DNA of 64,000 nucleotides, from NCBI GenBank assembly GCA_051877575.1, contig JBJEJA010000047.1, positions 62,001-126,000 of the forward strand, written 5' to 3'. Positions 1-8,783 of this stretch are shown piece after piece (position 1 is the stretch's first letter; every line of letters starts with the position of its first letter). Made by a program: the position numbers and the translations under genes. The DNA comes from UBA2882 sp051877575. Its GTDB lineage: Bacteria > Bacillota > Clostridia > Lachnospirales > Lachnospiraceae. The notes beneath the pieces were generated by a model. It was not told the origin of the DNA. It saw only the letters and a program-made list of their open reading frames with translations, and searched no databases.

Positions 1-61
1 ACAATAATACAAGAACGAAAAATGAAACAATCAGATAATGTTCTAAGAGGAGATCAGGCGT

Positions 62-1504
62 ATGAACATGAATAAAGAATATGACGAGGTAAATTTGTTT
101 GAAAACAGACCGGTTACCATGAATTCTCATAATAATCTGTTAGAGATTGAGGAGCATATGTATATTTTGGATGACGTGAAAAAGCCAAATGTTTTCCGAA
201 ATATGTTCCCTTATTCCGAGGTGCCGAAAATCCCGTTTAATGACAGGATCGTGCCTCATAATATGCCGAAGGAAATCTGGATTACGGATACGACATTCAG
301 AGACGGTCAGCAGTCCAGGGCACCCTATACGACGGAACAGATTGTAACGATTTATGATTATCTGCATAAACTGGGTGGACCGAACGGTATGATACGTGCC
401 AGTGAATTTTTTCTCTATTCCAAAAAGGACAGAGATGCGGTATATAAATGTATGGAACGGGGCTATCAGTTTCCGGAAGTAACAAGCTGGATCCGTGCCA
501 GCAAAGAAGATTTCAAACTGGTAAAGGAAATCGGTATGAAGGAGACAGGTATTTTAGTAAGCTGTTCCGATTATCATATTTTCCTGAAACTGAAAATGAC
601 AAGAAAACAGGCTATGGAACATTATCTGAGCGTTGTCCGTGATTGTCTTGAGGAAGGCATCAGTGTCCGCTGCCATCTGGAGGATATTACAAGAGCGGAT
701 ATTTACGGCTATGTCGTACCCTTCTGTCTGGAACTGATGAAACTGATGGATGAGTATAAGATACCGATCAAGGTCCGCGCATGTGATACTATGGGATATG
801 GTGTTAACTATGCAGGTGCGGTTATTCCAAGAAGCGTGCAGGGTATCATTTATGCAATTCACACCCATGCAGGGGTACCGCATTCCCTGATCGAGTGGCA
901 CGGTCACAATGATTTTTATAAGGCGGTATCCAACTCTACAACGGCATGGCTTTACGGATGCTCCGGTGTCAATACCTCGCTTTTTGGTATCGGCGAGCGT
1001 ACGGGAAATACGCCGTTAGAGGCGATGGTGTTTGAATATGCCCAGTTAAAGGGTGACCTGAACGGTATGGACACAACGGTCATTACGGAGCTTGCGGAAT
1101 ATTATGAAAAAGAGATCGGTTATGAGATTCCGCCGAGAACGCCCTTTGTCGGAAAGAACTTTAACGTAACAAGAGCGGGAATTCATGCGGACGGGCTTTT
1201 GAAAAACGAGGAAATCTATAATATTTTCGATACGGAGAAATTTTTAAACAGACCGGTGCTCTGTGCGGTTTCCAATACGTCGGGACTTGCCGGAATCGCT
1301 CACTGGATCAATACATATTTTAAACTCCACGGTGAGGAACAGTATCAGAAAAACGATACCTTGATTGTAGAATTGAAAAAATGGGTGGATGAGCAGTATG
1401 AGGATGGTCGTGTAACGGTAATTACAGACGAAGAATTGATCGAACAGATTGTTGCAACTTGTAAGAATTTCGGACTTGCTTATCCCGGAGAGAAAAAACA
1501 GTAA
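62..1504 (+). CDS. HMGL-like / isopropylmalate-synthase-family enzyme, probable Re-citrate synthase
   Basis: 480 residues. It has the TIM-barrel signature of the isopropylmalate/homocitrate synthase family: DTTFRDGQQ at residues 76-84 (metal and substrate site), HGHND at 280-284 and GERTGN at 311-316. There is no obvious C-terminal leucine-feedback (LeuA dimer) domain, and the leu genes are absent nearby. Its neighbour two genes down is NADP-isocitrate dehydrogenase. In anaerobic clostridia the (Re)-citrate synthase known from Clostridium kluyveri belongs to this family and works with aconitase and IDH to make 2-oxoglutarate for glutamate. I infer that role here; homocitrate or (iso)propylmalate synthase activity remains possible. 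The start ATG follows an AAGAGGAG ribosome site; ATG at 68 is a close alternative. Confidence 0.8.
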   Translation: MNMNKEYDEVNLFENRPVTMNSHNNLLEIEEHMYILDDVKKPNVFRNMFPYSEVPKIPFNDRIVPHNMPKEIWITDTTFRDGQQSRAPYTTEQIVTIYDYLHKLGGPNGMIRASEFFLYSKKDRDAVYKCMERGYQFPEVTSWIRASKEDFKLVKEIGMKETGILVSCSDYHIFLKLKMTRKQAMEHYLSVVRDCLEEGISVRCHLEDITRADIYGYVVPFCLELMKLMDEYKIPIKVRACDTMGYGVNYAGAVIPRSVQGIIYAIHTHAGVPHSLIEWHGHNDFYKAVSNSTTAWLYGCSGVNTSLFGIGERTGNTPLEAMVFEYAQLKGDLNGMDTTVITELAEYYEKEIGYEIPPRTPFVGKNFNVTRAGIHADGLLKNEEIYNIFDTEKFLNRPVLCAVSNTSGLAGIAHWINTYFKLHGEEQYQKNDTLIVELKKWVDEQYEDGRVTVITDEELIEQIVATCKNFGLAYPGEKKQ

Positions 1505-1518
1505 AAGGATGAGAAATA

Positions 1519-2193
1519 ATGGGCGATTATAATCTGAAGGAAGAAGTGACAGACAAATACTCTCTGAGGGGAAGGGTATTTCATAAAATCAGAGACGATA
1601 TCTTAAACGGAAAGTACAAAGAAAATGATGAGCTGCGGGAGGCGACGATTGGTGAGGAACTGGGAGTTTCCAGGACACCGGTCAGAGAAGCTTTCAGACA
1701 GCTGGAACTGGAGGGACTTATCCGTATTGTACCCAATAAGGGGGCATATGTGACCGGCATCACGTCGAAGGATGTGGCGGACATTTATATGATCCGCTCC
1801 CGTCTGGAAGGGCTCTGTGCCGAATGGGCGACAGAGCATATTACCGAAGAGCAGATGCAGGAAATGGAAGAAAATGTGTATCTGGCGGAATTTCATGCAC
1901 AAAAAGGACATGCGGAGCAGATTGCTGTTTTGGATAACCGTTTTCATGAAATCATGTATGAAGCCTGTGACAGCAAGATGCTGGAGCATTTACTAAAAGA
2001 TTTTCATCAATATGTATACAGAGTCAGGAAACAGACTTTGGCGCAGGGAGCAAGAGGAAATGCATCCAATCATGAACATCGGGAGATTATGGAAGCCATC
2101 AAGGCTCATGACGGTGAAAGAGCGGCTGAACTTGCAAAGCTCCATATGTTGAAGGCCTATGAAAACATCAAAGAAAAAGGGCTTCTCGACTAA
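1519..2193 (+). CDS. GntR-family regulator, FadR/FCD subfamily
   Basis: 224 residues. The N-terminal winged helix-turn-helix (about residues 15-80) contains GEELGVSRTPVREAFRQLE and the wing NKGAYV, classic for GntR. The helical C-terminal half has the FCD pattern with spaced acidic and histidine residues (RFHEIMYEAC, NHEHREIMEAI) that normally bind a metal and an organic acid. It sits 14 bp after the citrate-synthase-like gene and before icd, so it probably controls this pathway in response to a carboxylate. The ligand cannot be read from the sequence. Confidence 0.9.
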   Translation: MGDYNLKEEVTDKYSLRGRVFHKIRDDILNGKYKENDELREATIGEELGVSRTPVREAFRQLELEGLIRIVPNKGAYVTGITSKDVADIYMIRSRLEGLCAEWATEHITEEQMQEMEENVYLAEFHAQKGHAEQIAVLDNRFHEIMYEACDSKMLEHLLKDFHQYVYRVRKQTLAQGARGNASNHEHREIMEAIKAHDGERAAELAKLHMLKAYENIKEKGLLD

Positions 2194-2217
2194 AGGTTGT
2201 GAAAAAGTGAAATTGGT

Positions 2218-2236
2218 ATTACACTGTAAAAGTAAT
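2218..2236. promoter_or_regulatory. Short inverted repeat upstream of icd, possible GntR operator
   Basis: ATTAC (2218-2222) and GTAAT (2232-2236) form an inverted repeat with a 9-bp spacer in the 77-bp gap between the GntR gene and icd. A CATAAT-like -10 element lies just downstream. The arms are short and do not match the FadR/GntR consensus well, so this is only a candidate. Confidence 0.25.
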
Positions 2237-2270
2237 GCATAATAAGAGAAAAAAACGGAGGACATGACAC

Positions 2271-3476
2271 ATGGCAAAAATTCAGATGAAGACACCCCTT
2301 GTTGAGATGGACGGAGATGAAATGACCAGAATTCTCTGGCAGATGATCAAGGATGAACTGTTGCTTCCTTACATTGATCTAAAGACGGAGTATTATGATC
2401 TGGGGCTTACATACAGGAATGAAACGAACGATCAGGTAACGATTGACAGTGCAGAGGCTACAAAAAAGTATGGTGTTGCGGTTAAATGTGCAACCATTAC
2501 ACCCAATGCGGCCCGTATGACCGAATACAATCTCAAAGAGATGTGGAAAAGTCCAAACGGAACGATCCGTGCTGCTTTGGACGGAACGGTATTTCGTACG
2601 CCCATTGTGGTAAAGGGAATTGAGCCATGCGTGAAAAACTGGGAAAAGCCCATTACCCTGGCGCGTCATGCATATGGTGATGTCTACAAAAATACAGAGA
2701 TCAAGGTTCCGGGACCCGGAAAAGCCGAACTGGTATTTACCGATGAAAACGGGAAAGAAACGAGAGAGTTGATCCATGATTTTACCGGAGCGGGCATCAT
2801 TCAGGGCATCCACAATACGGAAAAATCCATTTCCAGCTTTGCAAGAGCATGTTTTAATTATGCGTTGGATACCAAGCAGGATCTATGGTTTGCAACGAAA
2901 GATACCATTTCCAAAAAATATGATCATACTTTTAAGGATATTTTTCAGGAAATCTTTGATGCGGAATATAAGGAGAAGTTTGATGCGGCAGGAATTGAAT
3001 ATTTCTATACGCTGATCGATGATGCGGTCGCCCGTGTCATGAAGGCAAAAGGCGGCTTTATCTGGGCATGCAAAAATTATGACGGAGATGTTATGAGTGA
3101 TATGGTCAGCAGTGCATTCGGTTCTCTGGCTATGATGACTTCCGTTCTTGTTTCCCCTACCGGCGTTTATGAGTATGAGGCAGCGCACGGAACGGTACAG
3201 AGACATTATTACAAACACCTGAAGGGAGAAGAAACTTCCACCAACTCTGTTGCAACGATCTTTGCATGGACCGGTGCACTTCGTAAGAGAGGCGAACTGG
3301 ATGAGATATCGGAGCTTGTTGAATTTGCGGACAAGTTGGAAAAAGCTACGATTGCAACGATCGAATCCGGCAGAATGACAAAAGATTTGGCATTGATAAC
3401 TTCTTTAAAAGATGTTACAGTACTCAATAGCGAGGATTTTATTAAGGAAATCAGAAAAACATTTGAGGAAATGTAA
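2271..3476 (+). CDS. icd: NADP-dependent isocitrate dehydrogenase
   Basis: 401 residues, the usual length of the homodimeric subfamily II (eukaryote/Thermotoga-like) enzyme rather than the E. coli type. It converts isocitrate to 2-oxoglutarate with NADP+. Visible signatures are TPNAAR (77-82), the substrate-binding SPNGTIR segment (94-100) and ALDGTVFRTP, with YEAAHGTVQRHY later in the chain. Its partners are the Re-citrate-synthase-like gene and the GntR regulator upstream; no aconitase lies inside the window. The ribosome site is CGGAGG. The following MBOAT gene starts 5 bp after the stop, so the two are probably co-transcribed. Confidence 0.95.
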   Translation: MAKIQMKTPLVEMDGDEMTRILWQMIKDELLLPYIDLKTEYYDLGLTYRNETNDQVTIDSAEATKKYGVAVKCATITPNAARMTEYNLKEMWKSPNGTIRAALDGTVFRTPIVVKGIEPCVKNWEKPITLARHAYGDVYKNTEIKVPGPGKAELVFTDENGKETRELIHDFTGAGIIQGIHNTEKSISSFARACFNYALDTKQDLWFATKDTISKKYDHTFKDIFQEIFDAEYKEKFDAAGIEYFYTLIDDAVARVMKAKGGFIWACKNYDGDVMSDMVSSAFGSLAMMTSVLVSPTGVYEYEAAHGTVQRHYYKHLKGEETSTNSVATIFAWTGALRKRGELDEISELVEFADKLEKATIATIESGRMTKDLALITSLKDVTVLNSEDFIKEIRKTFEEM

Positions 3477-3481
3477 TATTT

Positions 3482-4912
3482 ATGGATTTTATATCTGCAG
3501 CTTATCTGGCATTTTTATGTATTTTGTTGATATTGTATTATCGGATACCGAAAAACAGGCAGTGGATTCTACTGCTTGTTTTCGGTATCATTTTTTATAG
3601 TTGTTTTTCCCTGAAAATGTGGGTTTTTCTGTTGTTTACGGCAGTGACGACCTATTTATACGGCAGGTTTGCAGCAAAGTCGGGGAAATGGCTGTTTGCG
3701 GTCATCCTGCTCAATATCGCAGTGCTTGTGGGATTAAAAATATCCGCCTCAGGTCTTGGCATTGTTCAATCAATTGGGCTTGACCGTTTTGCGGTACTTG
3801 TACCGGTGGGGATTTCATTTTATACCTTACAGACTGTTGCCTATATGGTGGATGTTCATCAAGGTAAAATAGAAGCACAGAATAACTTTTTCAAATATTT
3901 ATTGTTTGTTACCTTTTTCCCGCAGATCTTGCAGGGACCAATCCCCAGATATGAAGAGCTTGGTTGCCGGTTATATGAGGGTCATGGTTTTGATGCGGAA
4001 AATGTGAAAAATGGTGCATATTTGATCTTATGGGGATTTTTTCAGAAAATGGTCATTGCGGACCGCTGCAATATTGTGGTCAATCAAATATTTGCAAATT
4101 ATAAAAATTATGACGGATTATATTTCTGGATTGCGGGAATTCTGTACAGTTTACAACTTTATACGGATTTTGCCGGTTGTGTATCCATTGCGGCAGGAAG
4201 CGCCCGGACTTTGGGAATAGAGCTTCCGCAAAACTTCAACCATCCTTATTTTGCCACATCTATGAAAGATTTTTGGCGCAGGTGGCATATTTCCCTGAGC
4301 CGCTTTTTACGGGATTATATTTATATTCCTCTGGGCGGAAATCGGAAGGGGAAGATTCGAAAATGGATCAATCTCATGATTACTTTTACTGTAAGCGGAA
4401 TCTGGCACGGCATAGGGAATCATTATCTGGTTTGGGGAATGCTCCACGGATTTTATCAGGTCATGGGAGAAATTCTGTTTCCGGTCAGAAAAAAAATGAT
4501 GAAGCTGTTCGGAATGGAAAATGGGTGTTTTGCTCACCGATTGTTTAGTCGGTTGTTCACATGCTTTCTGGCTATGGTTGCATGGATCTTTTTCCGGGCA
4601 GAAAATACATCCAAAGCGGTTTATATTGTGGCGCATTTGTTTACGAAATGGAATCCATGGATTTTAGTTTCAGGACAACTATATGCCCTCGGGATAAAGG
4701 AAGAAGAATGGCTTTTGCTGATATTTTGTATTCTTTTACTGATTGTAATTGCGATTTTACATGAAAAGGGCATTTCCATCAGGCAGACTTTTGAGAAACA
4801 ACCGTTGATTTTCCGGTGGCTGGTTTTGTTTACGGCTATCTTTGTGATTTTGATTGCCGGTATTTACGGACCGGGATATGATTCGGCACAGTTTATTTAT
4901 GGAGGATTTTAG
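3482..4912 (+). CDS. MBOAT-family membrane-bound O-acyltransferase (AlgI/DltB-like)
   Basis: 476 residues with about ten hydrophobic membrane segments. The family core is clear: FWRRWHISLSRFLRDYIYIP followed by the conserved histidine in SGIWHG. MBOAT proteins of this type move an acyl group across the membrane onto an extracellular polymer, working with an SGNH-type partner, and the next gene is exactly such a partner. There is no DltA, DltC or DltX homologue beside it, so the acceptor and donor are unknown. The ribosome site (GAGG) lies inside the end of icd. Confidence 0.88.
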   Translation: MDFISAAYLAFLCILLILYYRIPKNRQWILLLVFGIIFYSCFSLKMWVFLLFTAVTTYLYGRFAAKSGKWLFAVILLNIAVLVGLKISASGLGIVQSIGLDRFAVLVPVGISFYTLQTVAYMVDVHQGKIEAQNNFFKYLLFVTFFPQILQGPIPRYEELGCRLYEGHGFDAENVKNGAYLILWGFFQKMVIADRCNIVVNQIFANYKNYDGLYFWIAGILYSLQLYTDFAGCVSIAAGSARTLGIELPQNFNHPYFATSMKDFWRRWHISLSRFLRDYIYIPLGGNRKGKIRKWINLMITFTVSGIWHGIGNHYLVWGMLHGFYQVMGEILFPVRKKMMKLFGMENGCFAHRLFSRLFTCFLAMVAWIFFRAENTSKAVYIVAHLFTKWNPWILVSGQLYALGIKEEEWLLLIFCILLLIVIAILHEKGISIRQTFEKQPLIFRWLVLFTAIFVILIAGIYGPGYDSAQFIYGGF

Positions 4913-6355
4913 ATGAAAAAGTGGAAGACCGCCATAAAGATTATTTGTTTTATCTGCATTTTTGCTGCATTGTTTCTTTATGTACAGGAAATGCTGCGGG
5001 ATAAGTGGGCTGAGGGAGAGTATAATGTCACGACCAAAGTCAGAGGATTTTATGCGGAAGAAGAAAATACGCTGGATGTGATTTTTGTCGGCTCCAGCCA
5101 GATGTATGCTGACATGTCTCCGGCAGTTCTGTTTCAAGAGTATGGGATTACATCTTATGATTTTTGCGCCAATGAACAGCCGTTGTGGATTTCCTATTAT
5201 TATATCAAAGAGGCATTGAAGCATCAGGATCCGAAAGTGATCGTGTTGGATGTGTTTACCATATACGGAGAGGATTATGAAGAGGAAGGCATTACTCATA
5301 TTAATCTGGATGATATGCCGATATCATGGAATAAAATCATGGCAATCAGAGACAGTGTTCCTGCCGGGATGAGGTATTCTTATTATTTCCCGTTGGCAAA
5401 GTATCACAATACATGGACGGATTTCTATGAGGGAAAAGCTCGGCTCGCTTTTTATGATCAAGCTGATCCGTATAAGGGATATTCACCGTTTGTTTTTGCA
5501 GCCCAGTACGAGGAGAGTGCCAAAGAGGAAGTGGCAAACCAAATCGAGACAGAGCCCATACCGGAAAGGGCTGAAATTTGGTTGCGAAAAATTATTGCAC
5601 TTTGTCAGGAAGAAAATGTGCCGCTGGTATTGATCAAGACACCAAATGGAAATGCTGAAAGACAGAAGTTATACAATAGTGTGGAAATAATTGCGGATGA
5701 AACCAATACACCTTTTTTTAACATGAATGTGTTGTTGGACGGACAGGCACATATTAATGTGTTGCAGGCAGAGAAAGTTTCCAAGATGATGGGAGCGTAT
5801 TTGATAGAGCATTATTCTTTCGAGGATAAAAGAAATGACCCGGATTATGAACGTTGGGTTTCGGATTCCCAACTGTTTTACAGACAAAAAGCAAAGTGTC
5901 TGCTGATTAGTGCACAAAATTATGAAGAATATGTTTCGCTGCTTGCGGATGAAAATTATGTGGTCTGTATCAGTGCAAAAAATAGTGGAAAAACTGCTTT
6001 TTCCCAAGAGAATATTGCTTTTTTAAATGATGTGCTGGGGCTTCAATGCCGGTTGGATGAAGATTCTGAAATGCCCTATGCAGCAGTTATAGCCGGAGGA
6101 GAAGTGCTTTATGAAACAACGGATGGCAGCGAAGGTCCGATTGTGGTCGGTGTCGACACGGACGGTCTGCATATTGAGATTTCATCACCGGGTTCTATGA
6201 CGGATCATCAGTCAGCTTCCATTGTAATCAACGGAACGGATTTCTCCATGGACTGTGATGGGCTGAATATTGCTGTTTATGACAAAGTCCTGGGAGAAAT
6301 GTTTGAAATGTCCTTATTGGATGTTACGCAGGAAATGCAGATCATTCGGAAATAA
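4913..6355 (+). CDS. Membrane-anchored SGNH-like protein with C-terminal ILEI/GG-like domain, partner of the MBOAT
   Basis: 480 residues. One N-terminal membrane helix (about 8-25) anchors an extracellular chain. DVIFVGSSQMYADMSP carries the GSS block typical of SGNH/DHHW acyltransferase partners. The last roughly 140 residues look like the interleukin-like EMT inducer (ILEI/PANDER, GG-type) fold: a YVVCISAKNSGK strand, then INGTDFSMDCDGLNIAVYD. That domain call is from memory of the pattern and is less certain. The ATG directly abuts the MBOAT stop, so the two proteins are translationally coupled and probably form one O-acylation machine. Confidence 0.7.
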   Translation: MKKWKTAIKIICFICIFAALFLYVQEMLRDKWAEGEYNVTTKVRGFYAEEENTLDVIFVGSSQMYADMSPAVLFQEYGITSYDFCANEQPLWISYYYIKEALKHQDPKVIVLDVFTIYGEDYEEEGITHINLDDMPISWNKIMAIRDSVPAGMRYSYYFPLAKYHNTWTDFYEGKARLAFYDQADPYKGYSPFVFAAQYEESAKEEVANQIETEPIPERAEIWLRKIIALCQEENVPLVLIKTPNGNAERQKLYNSVEIIADETNTPFFNMNVLLDGQAHINVLQAEKVSKMMGAYLIEHYSFEDKRNDPDYERWVSDSQLFYRQKAKCLLISAQNYEEYVSLLADENYVVCISAKNSGKTAFSQENIAFLNDVLGLQCRLDEDSEMPYAAVIAGGEVLYETTDGSEGPIVVGVDTDGLHIEISSPGSMTDHQSASIVINGTDFSMDCDGLNIAVYDKVLGEMFEMSLLDVTQEMQIIRK

Positions 6356-6373
6356 GTTTTTTCATGACCTATA

Positions 6374-8371
6374 TCAGCCGGAAAATACTTCCAGCTGTTC
6401 GGAGAAGTCCTCCCAAGCCTCGTAAAGTTGTTCTAAGCGGGTACGGAGGGCTTCGTTTTCTTTTGAAAGAACGGTCAGCTTAGCAACATCTGTAGCAATT
6501 TCGGGTTTTGCCATTTCTAATTCCAGTTCCGCAATGCGTTCTTCTGCTTCGGAAATCTCGGTTTCCGTTTTTTTCAGGGAAGATTCCAGCTTCCTGCGTC
6601 TGGCCTGGACTTCCTTTTGCTCCTGCCAGTTTAATTTTCCTTCGCTCGGCTCGTTATCCTTGGCAGAATAGGATGAAGGACCGGCTTCGGATGCCGTGGC
6701 CTTTTGAACGGCGGCATTGGCTGACGGAGGAGTCTGTTTTGCCGAAATGGAATCATAAATATCTCCATGCTTTTCCAGATAATAATCATAATTGCCCAGG
6801 TAGGAGACCAAAGTGCCGTTTTCCAGATCCAGGATCCTGTGTGCTGTCCGGTTGATGAAATAACGATCGTGGGAAACGTAAAGAACTGTCCCTTCATAAT
6901 GGTTCAGTGCCTGTTCCAGTATCTCCTTGGAAGCGATATCCAAATGGTTGGTGGGCTCATCGAGGATCAAAAAGTTGGCAGTTGATAACATCAGTTTTGC
7001 CAGACTGACTCTGCCGCGTTCGCCGCCGCTCAAAGCTTCGATCTTTTTAAACACATCATCTCCGGTAAAGAGGAATGCGGCCAGCGTATTGCGAATCTGT
7101 GTTCCGGTTAAATCCGGATAATCGTCGGAAATTTCATCAAAGACAGTTTTCTCCATATGTAGTACATGATGTTCCTGATCATAATAACCGACTTCCACAT
7201 TGGTGCCCAGTTTGATCATACCGCATTCGGGTGTAACCAGATCGTTGATGATCTTTAAAATGGTTGTTTTGCCTGTTCCGTTTTTGCCGATAATAGCAAC
7301 GTGTTCCCCACGTTTGATTTCCATATTCAGTCCCGAAAAGAGCATATGGGAACCATAAGTTTTTTCCAGATTTTCGATGGTTAATACATCATTTCCGCTG
7401 AGGCGGGATGGTGTAAGCGTAAAATTCATCTGTTTTACATCTTCCACAGGCTTTTCCAATACCTCAACCTTGGCCAAAGCCTTTTCGCGGCTTTCGGCGC
7501 GTTTGATGGATTTTTCGCGGTTAAAGGATTTGAGTTTGGCGATGACTTCCTCCTGATGTTTGATTTCCCGCTGCTGATTGAGATATGCATGCATGGCGCT
7601 GTTTCTCAAAATCTGCTTTTTTTCGGAATAATCCGTATAACTGCCGAGAAAGGTCGTCACTTTCCGATTGTCGATTTCAATGATTTTGGTGACAATTTTA
7701 TTCAAAAAATAGCGATCGTGGGAGATGAGTACAACGGCACCCTTATAATTCAGCAGATAATTTTCCAGCCAGCGGATGGAATCCATATCCAAATGGTTGG
7801 TGGGCTCGTCCAAAAAGATGATATCAGGGTTGGTCAAAAGGATTTTGCCGAGAGCAACCCTTGTTTTCTGACCGCCGGACAACGTGGATATAGGCTTGTC
7901 AAATTCATCCGCTGAAAAGCCGAGTCCGTTTAAAACACCTGTAATTTCACTCTTATAGGTATATCCGTTTTCCAGACTAAAGGTATGCGTCAGTGTTTCA
8001 TATCGTTCCATCAATGTTTTTAAGGCTTCCTCGTCGGAAACGGTATGCATCTGTGTTTCCAACTCTCTTAAGGTTTCTTCCATGCGGATAATATGAGCCT
8101 TAGTGCTCAACAATTCGTCATAGATGGAATTTTCCTGAAGCATATCGTCCTGATGCTGGGCGAGATAACCGATAGTCTTATCTTTTGCAAAGGTTACGAG
8201 ACCTTCGTCCGGTGTTTCCAGCCCCAGGATCATGCGGATAAGCGTAGTTTTGCCGCAGCCGTTACTGCCGATGATGGCAGCTTTTTCGTGGTCTTCTATA
8301 TGGAATGAACAATGGGAAAATAATATTTCTTCATTGAACGATTTGGATAAATCGTGACAGGATAAGATCAT
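6374..8371 (-). CDS. ABC-F family ATPase with two nucleotide-binding domains
   Basis: 665 residues, no membrane segments. Two ABC domains are present, with Walker A IGSNGCGKTT (about 34-43) and IGKNGTGKTT, signatures LSGGQKTRVALGK and LSGGERGRVSLAKL, and DEPTNHLD in both. The domains are joined by a charged linker, and the C-terminus is a predicted coiled coil rich in E, K and R as in Uup/YdiF. ABC-F proteins act on the ribosome (translation factors or antibiotic protection) rather than in transport. Nothing nearby points to resistance, so a housekeeping YdiF/Uup-like role is more likely. It is convergent with the SGNH gene, with only 18 bp between the stops. The start has an ACGGAG ribosome site. 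Confidence 0.92.
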   Translation of the reverse strand: MILSCHDLSKSFNEEILFSHCSFHIEDHEKAAIIGSNGCGKTTLIRMILGLETPDEGLVTFAKDKTIGYLAQHQDDMLQENSIYDELLSTKAHIIRMEETLRELETQMHTVSDEEALKTLMERYETLTHTFSLENGYTYKSEITGVLNGLGFSADEFDKPISTLSGGQKTRVALGKILLTNPDIIFLDEPTNHLDMDSIRWLENYLLNYKGAVVLISHDRYFLNKIVTKIIEIDNRKVTTFLGSYTDYSEKKQILRNSAMHAYLNQQREIKHQEEVIAKLKSFNREKSIKRAESREKALAKVEVLEKPVEDVKQMNFTLTPSRLSGNDVLTIENLEKTYGSHMLFSGLNMEIKRGEHVAIIGKNGTGKTTILKIINDLVTPECGMIKLGTNVEVGYYDQEHHVLHMEKTVFDEISDDYPDLTGTQIRNTLAAFLFTGDDVFKKIEALSGGERGRVSLAKLMLSTANFLILDEPTNHLDIASKEILEQALNHYEGTVLYVSHDRYFINRTAHRILDLENGTLVSYLGNYDYYLEKHGDIYDSISAKQTPPSANAAVQKATASEAGPSSYSAKDNEPSEGKLNWQEQKEVQARRRKLESSLKKTETEISEAEERIAELELEMAKPEIATDVAKLTVLSKENEALRTRLEQLYEAWEDFSEQLEVFSG

Positions 8372-8505
8372 GATGATAAACTCCGTTTCTGATTAGTTAT
8401 GTTATTATGACGGCTTGTCAGCAGCAATTCATAATACTCATAGAATTATACAGGATAATGCTGCAAATTGCCAGTGGAAGGGGAAATTGGCAAAAAAATT
8501 ACTGT
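8372..8505. other. Upstream region of the ABC-F gene, no gene seen
   Basis: This stretch lies between the ABC-F start codon and the 62-bp repeat array. It is AT-rich. I find no convincing promoter consensus, RNA gene or ORF with a ribosome site. The ABC-F ribosome site lies at its left edge. Confidence 0.5.
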
Positions 8506-8735
8506 GAGGGTAAATATTCTCAAAAAAATCATTTATGCCCACAAAATCAATGTGGTGAGAGGAAAAAGAGGGCAAATAGACCCAAAAACATCATTTATAC
8601 CCACAAAATCAATGTGGTGAGAGGAAAAAGAGGGCAAATAGACCCAAAAACATCATTTATGCCCATAAAATCGATGTGGTGAGAGGAAAATGAGGGCAAA
8701 TATTCTCAAAAACTTCATATATGCCCACAAAAATA
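8506..8735. repeat. 62-bp tandem repeat array, three full units plus partial ends
   Basis: Full units start at 8530, 8592 and 8654, with a partial unit from 8716; the spacing is exactly 62 bp each time. The end of another unit precedes 8530. Units 1 and 2 differ at one base. Unit 3 differs at several positions, and its tail (ATTCTC) matches the left partial unit rather than units 1-2 (AGACCC). Each unit carries CCACA...TGTGG, able to form a small hairpin, plus GCCC and GGGC further out. There are no spacers, so it is not a CRISPR. It lies directly beyond the terminator of the CAP gene. Confidence 0.93.
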
Positions 8736-8770
8736 GAAAACACCCGCATCTGAAAAAAGTTCAAATGCGG
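8731..8770 (-). terminator. Rho-independent terminator of the CAP-domain gene
   Basis: Arms at 8744-8754 and 8760-8770 pair over 11 positions, with one G-U pair when read on the minus strand, around a 5-nt loop. The minus-strand transcript then runs into a T-rich tract (8743 down to 8731). It starts 14 bp beyond the CAP stop codon. Confidence 0.8.
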
Positions 8771-8783
8771 ATGTTTGTGGATG

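Noticed and set aside
8407..8682. A 91-codon + strand ORF over the 62-bp repeats
   Set aside because: It is made of repeat DNA, has no ribosome site and gives a lysine/asparagine-rich repetitive peptide; 62 is not a multiple of 3, so the frame shifts from unit to unit.
8506..8735. CRISPR array
   Set aside because: Units are contiguous with no unique spacers and there are no cas genes.
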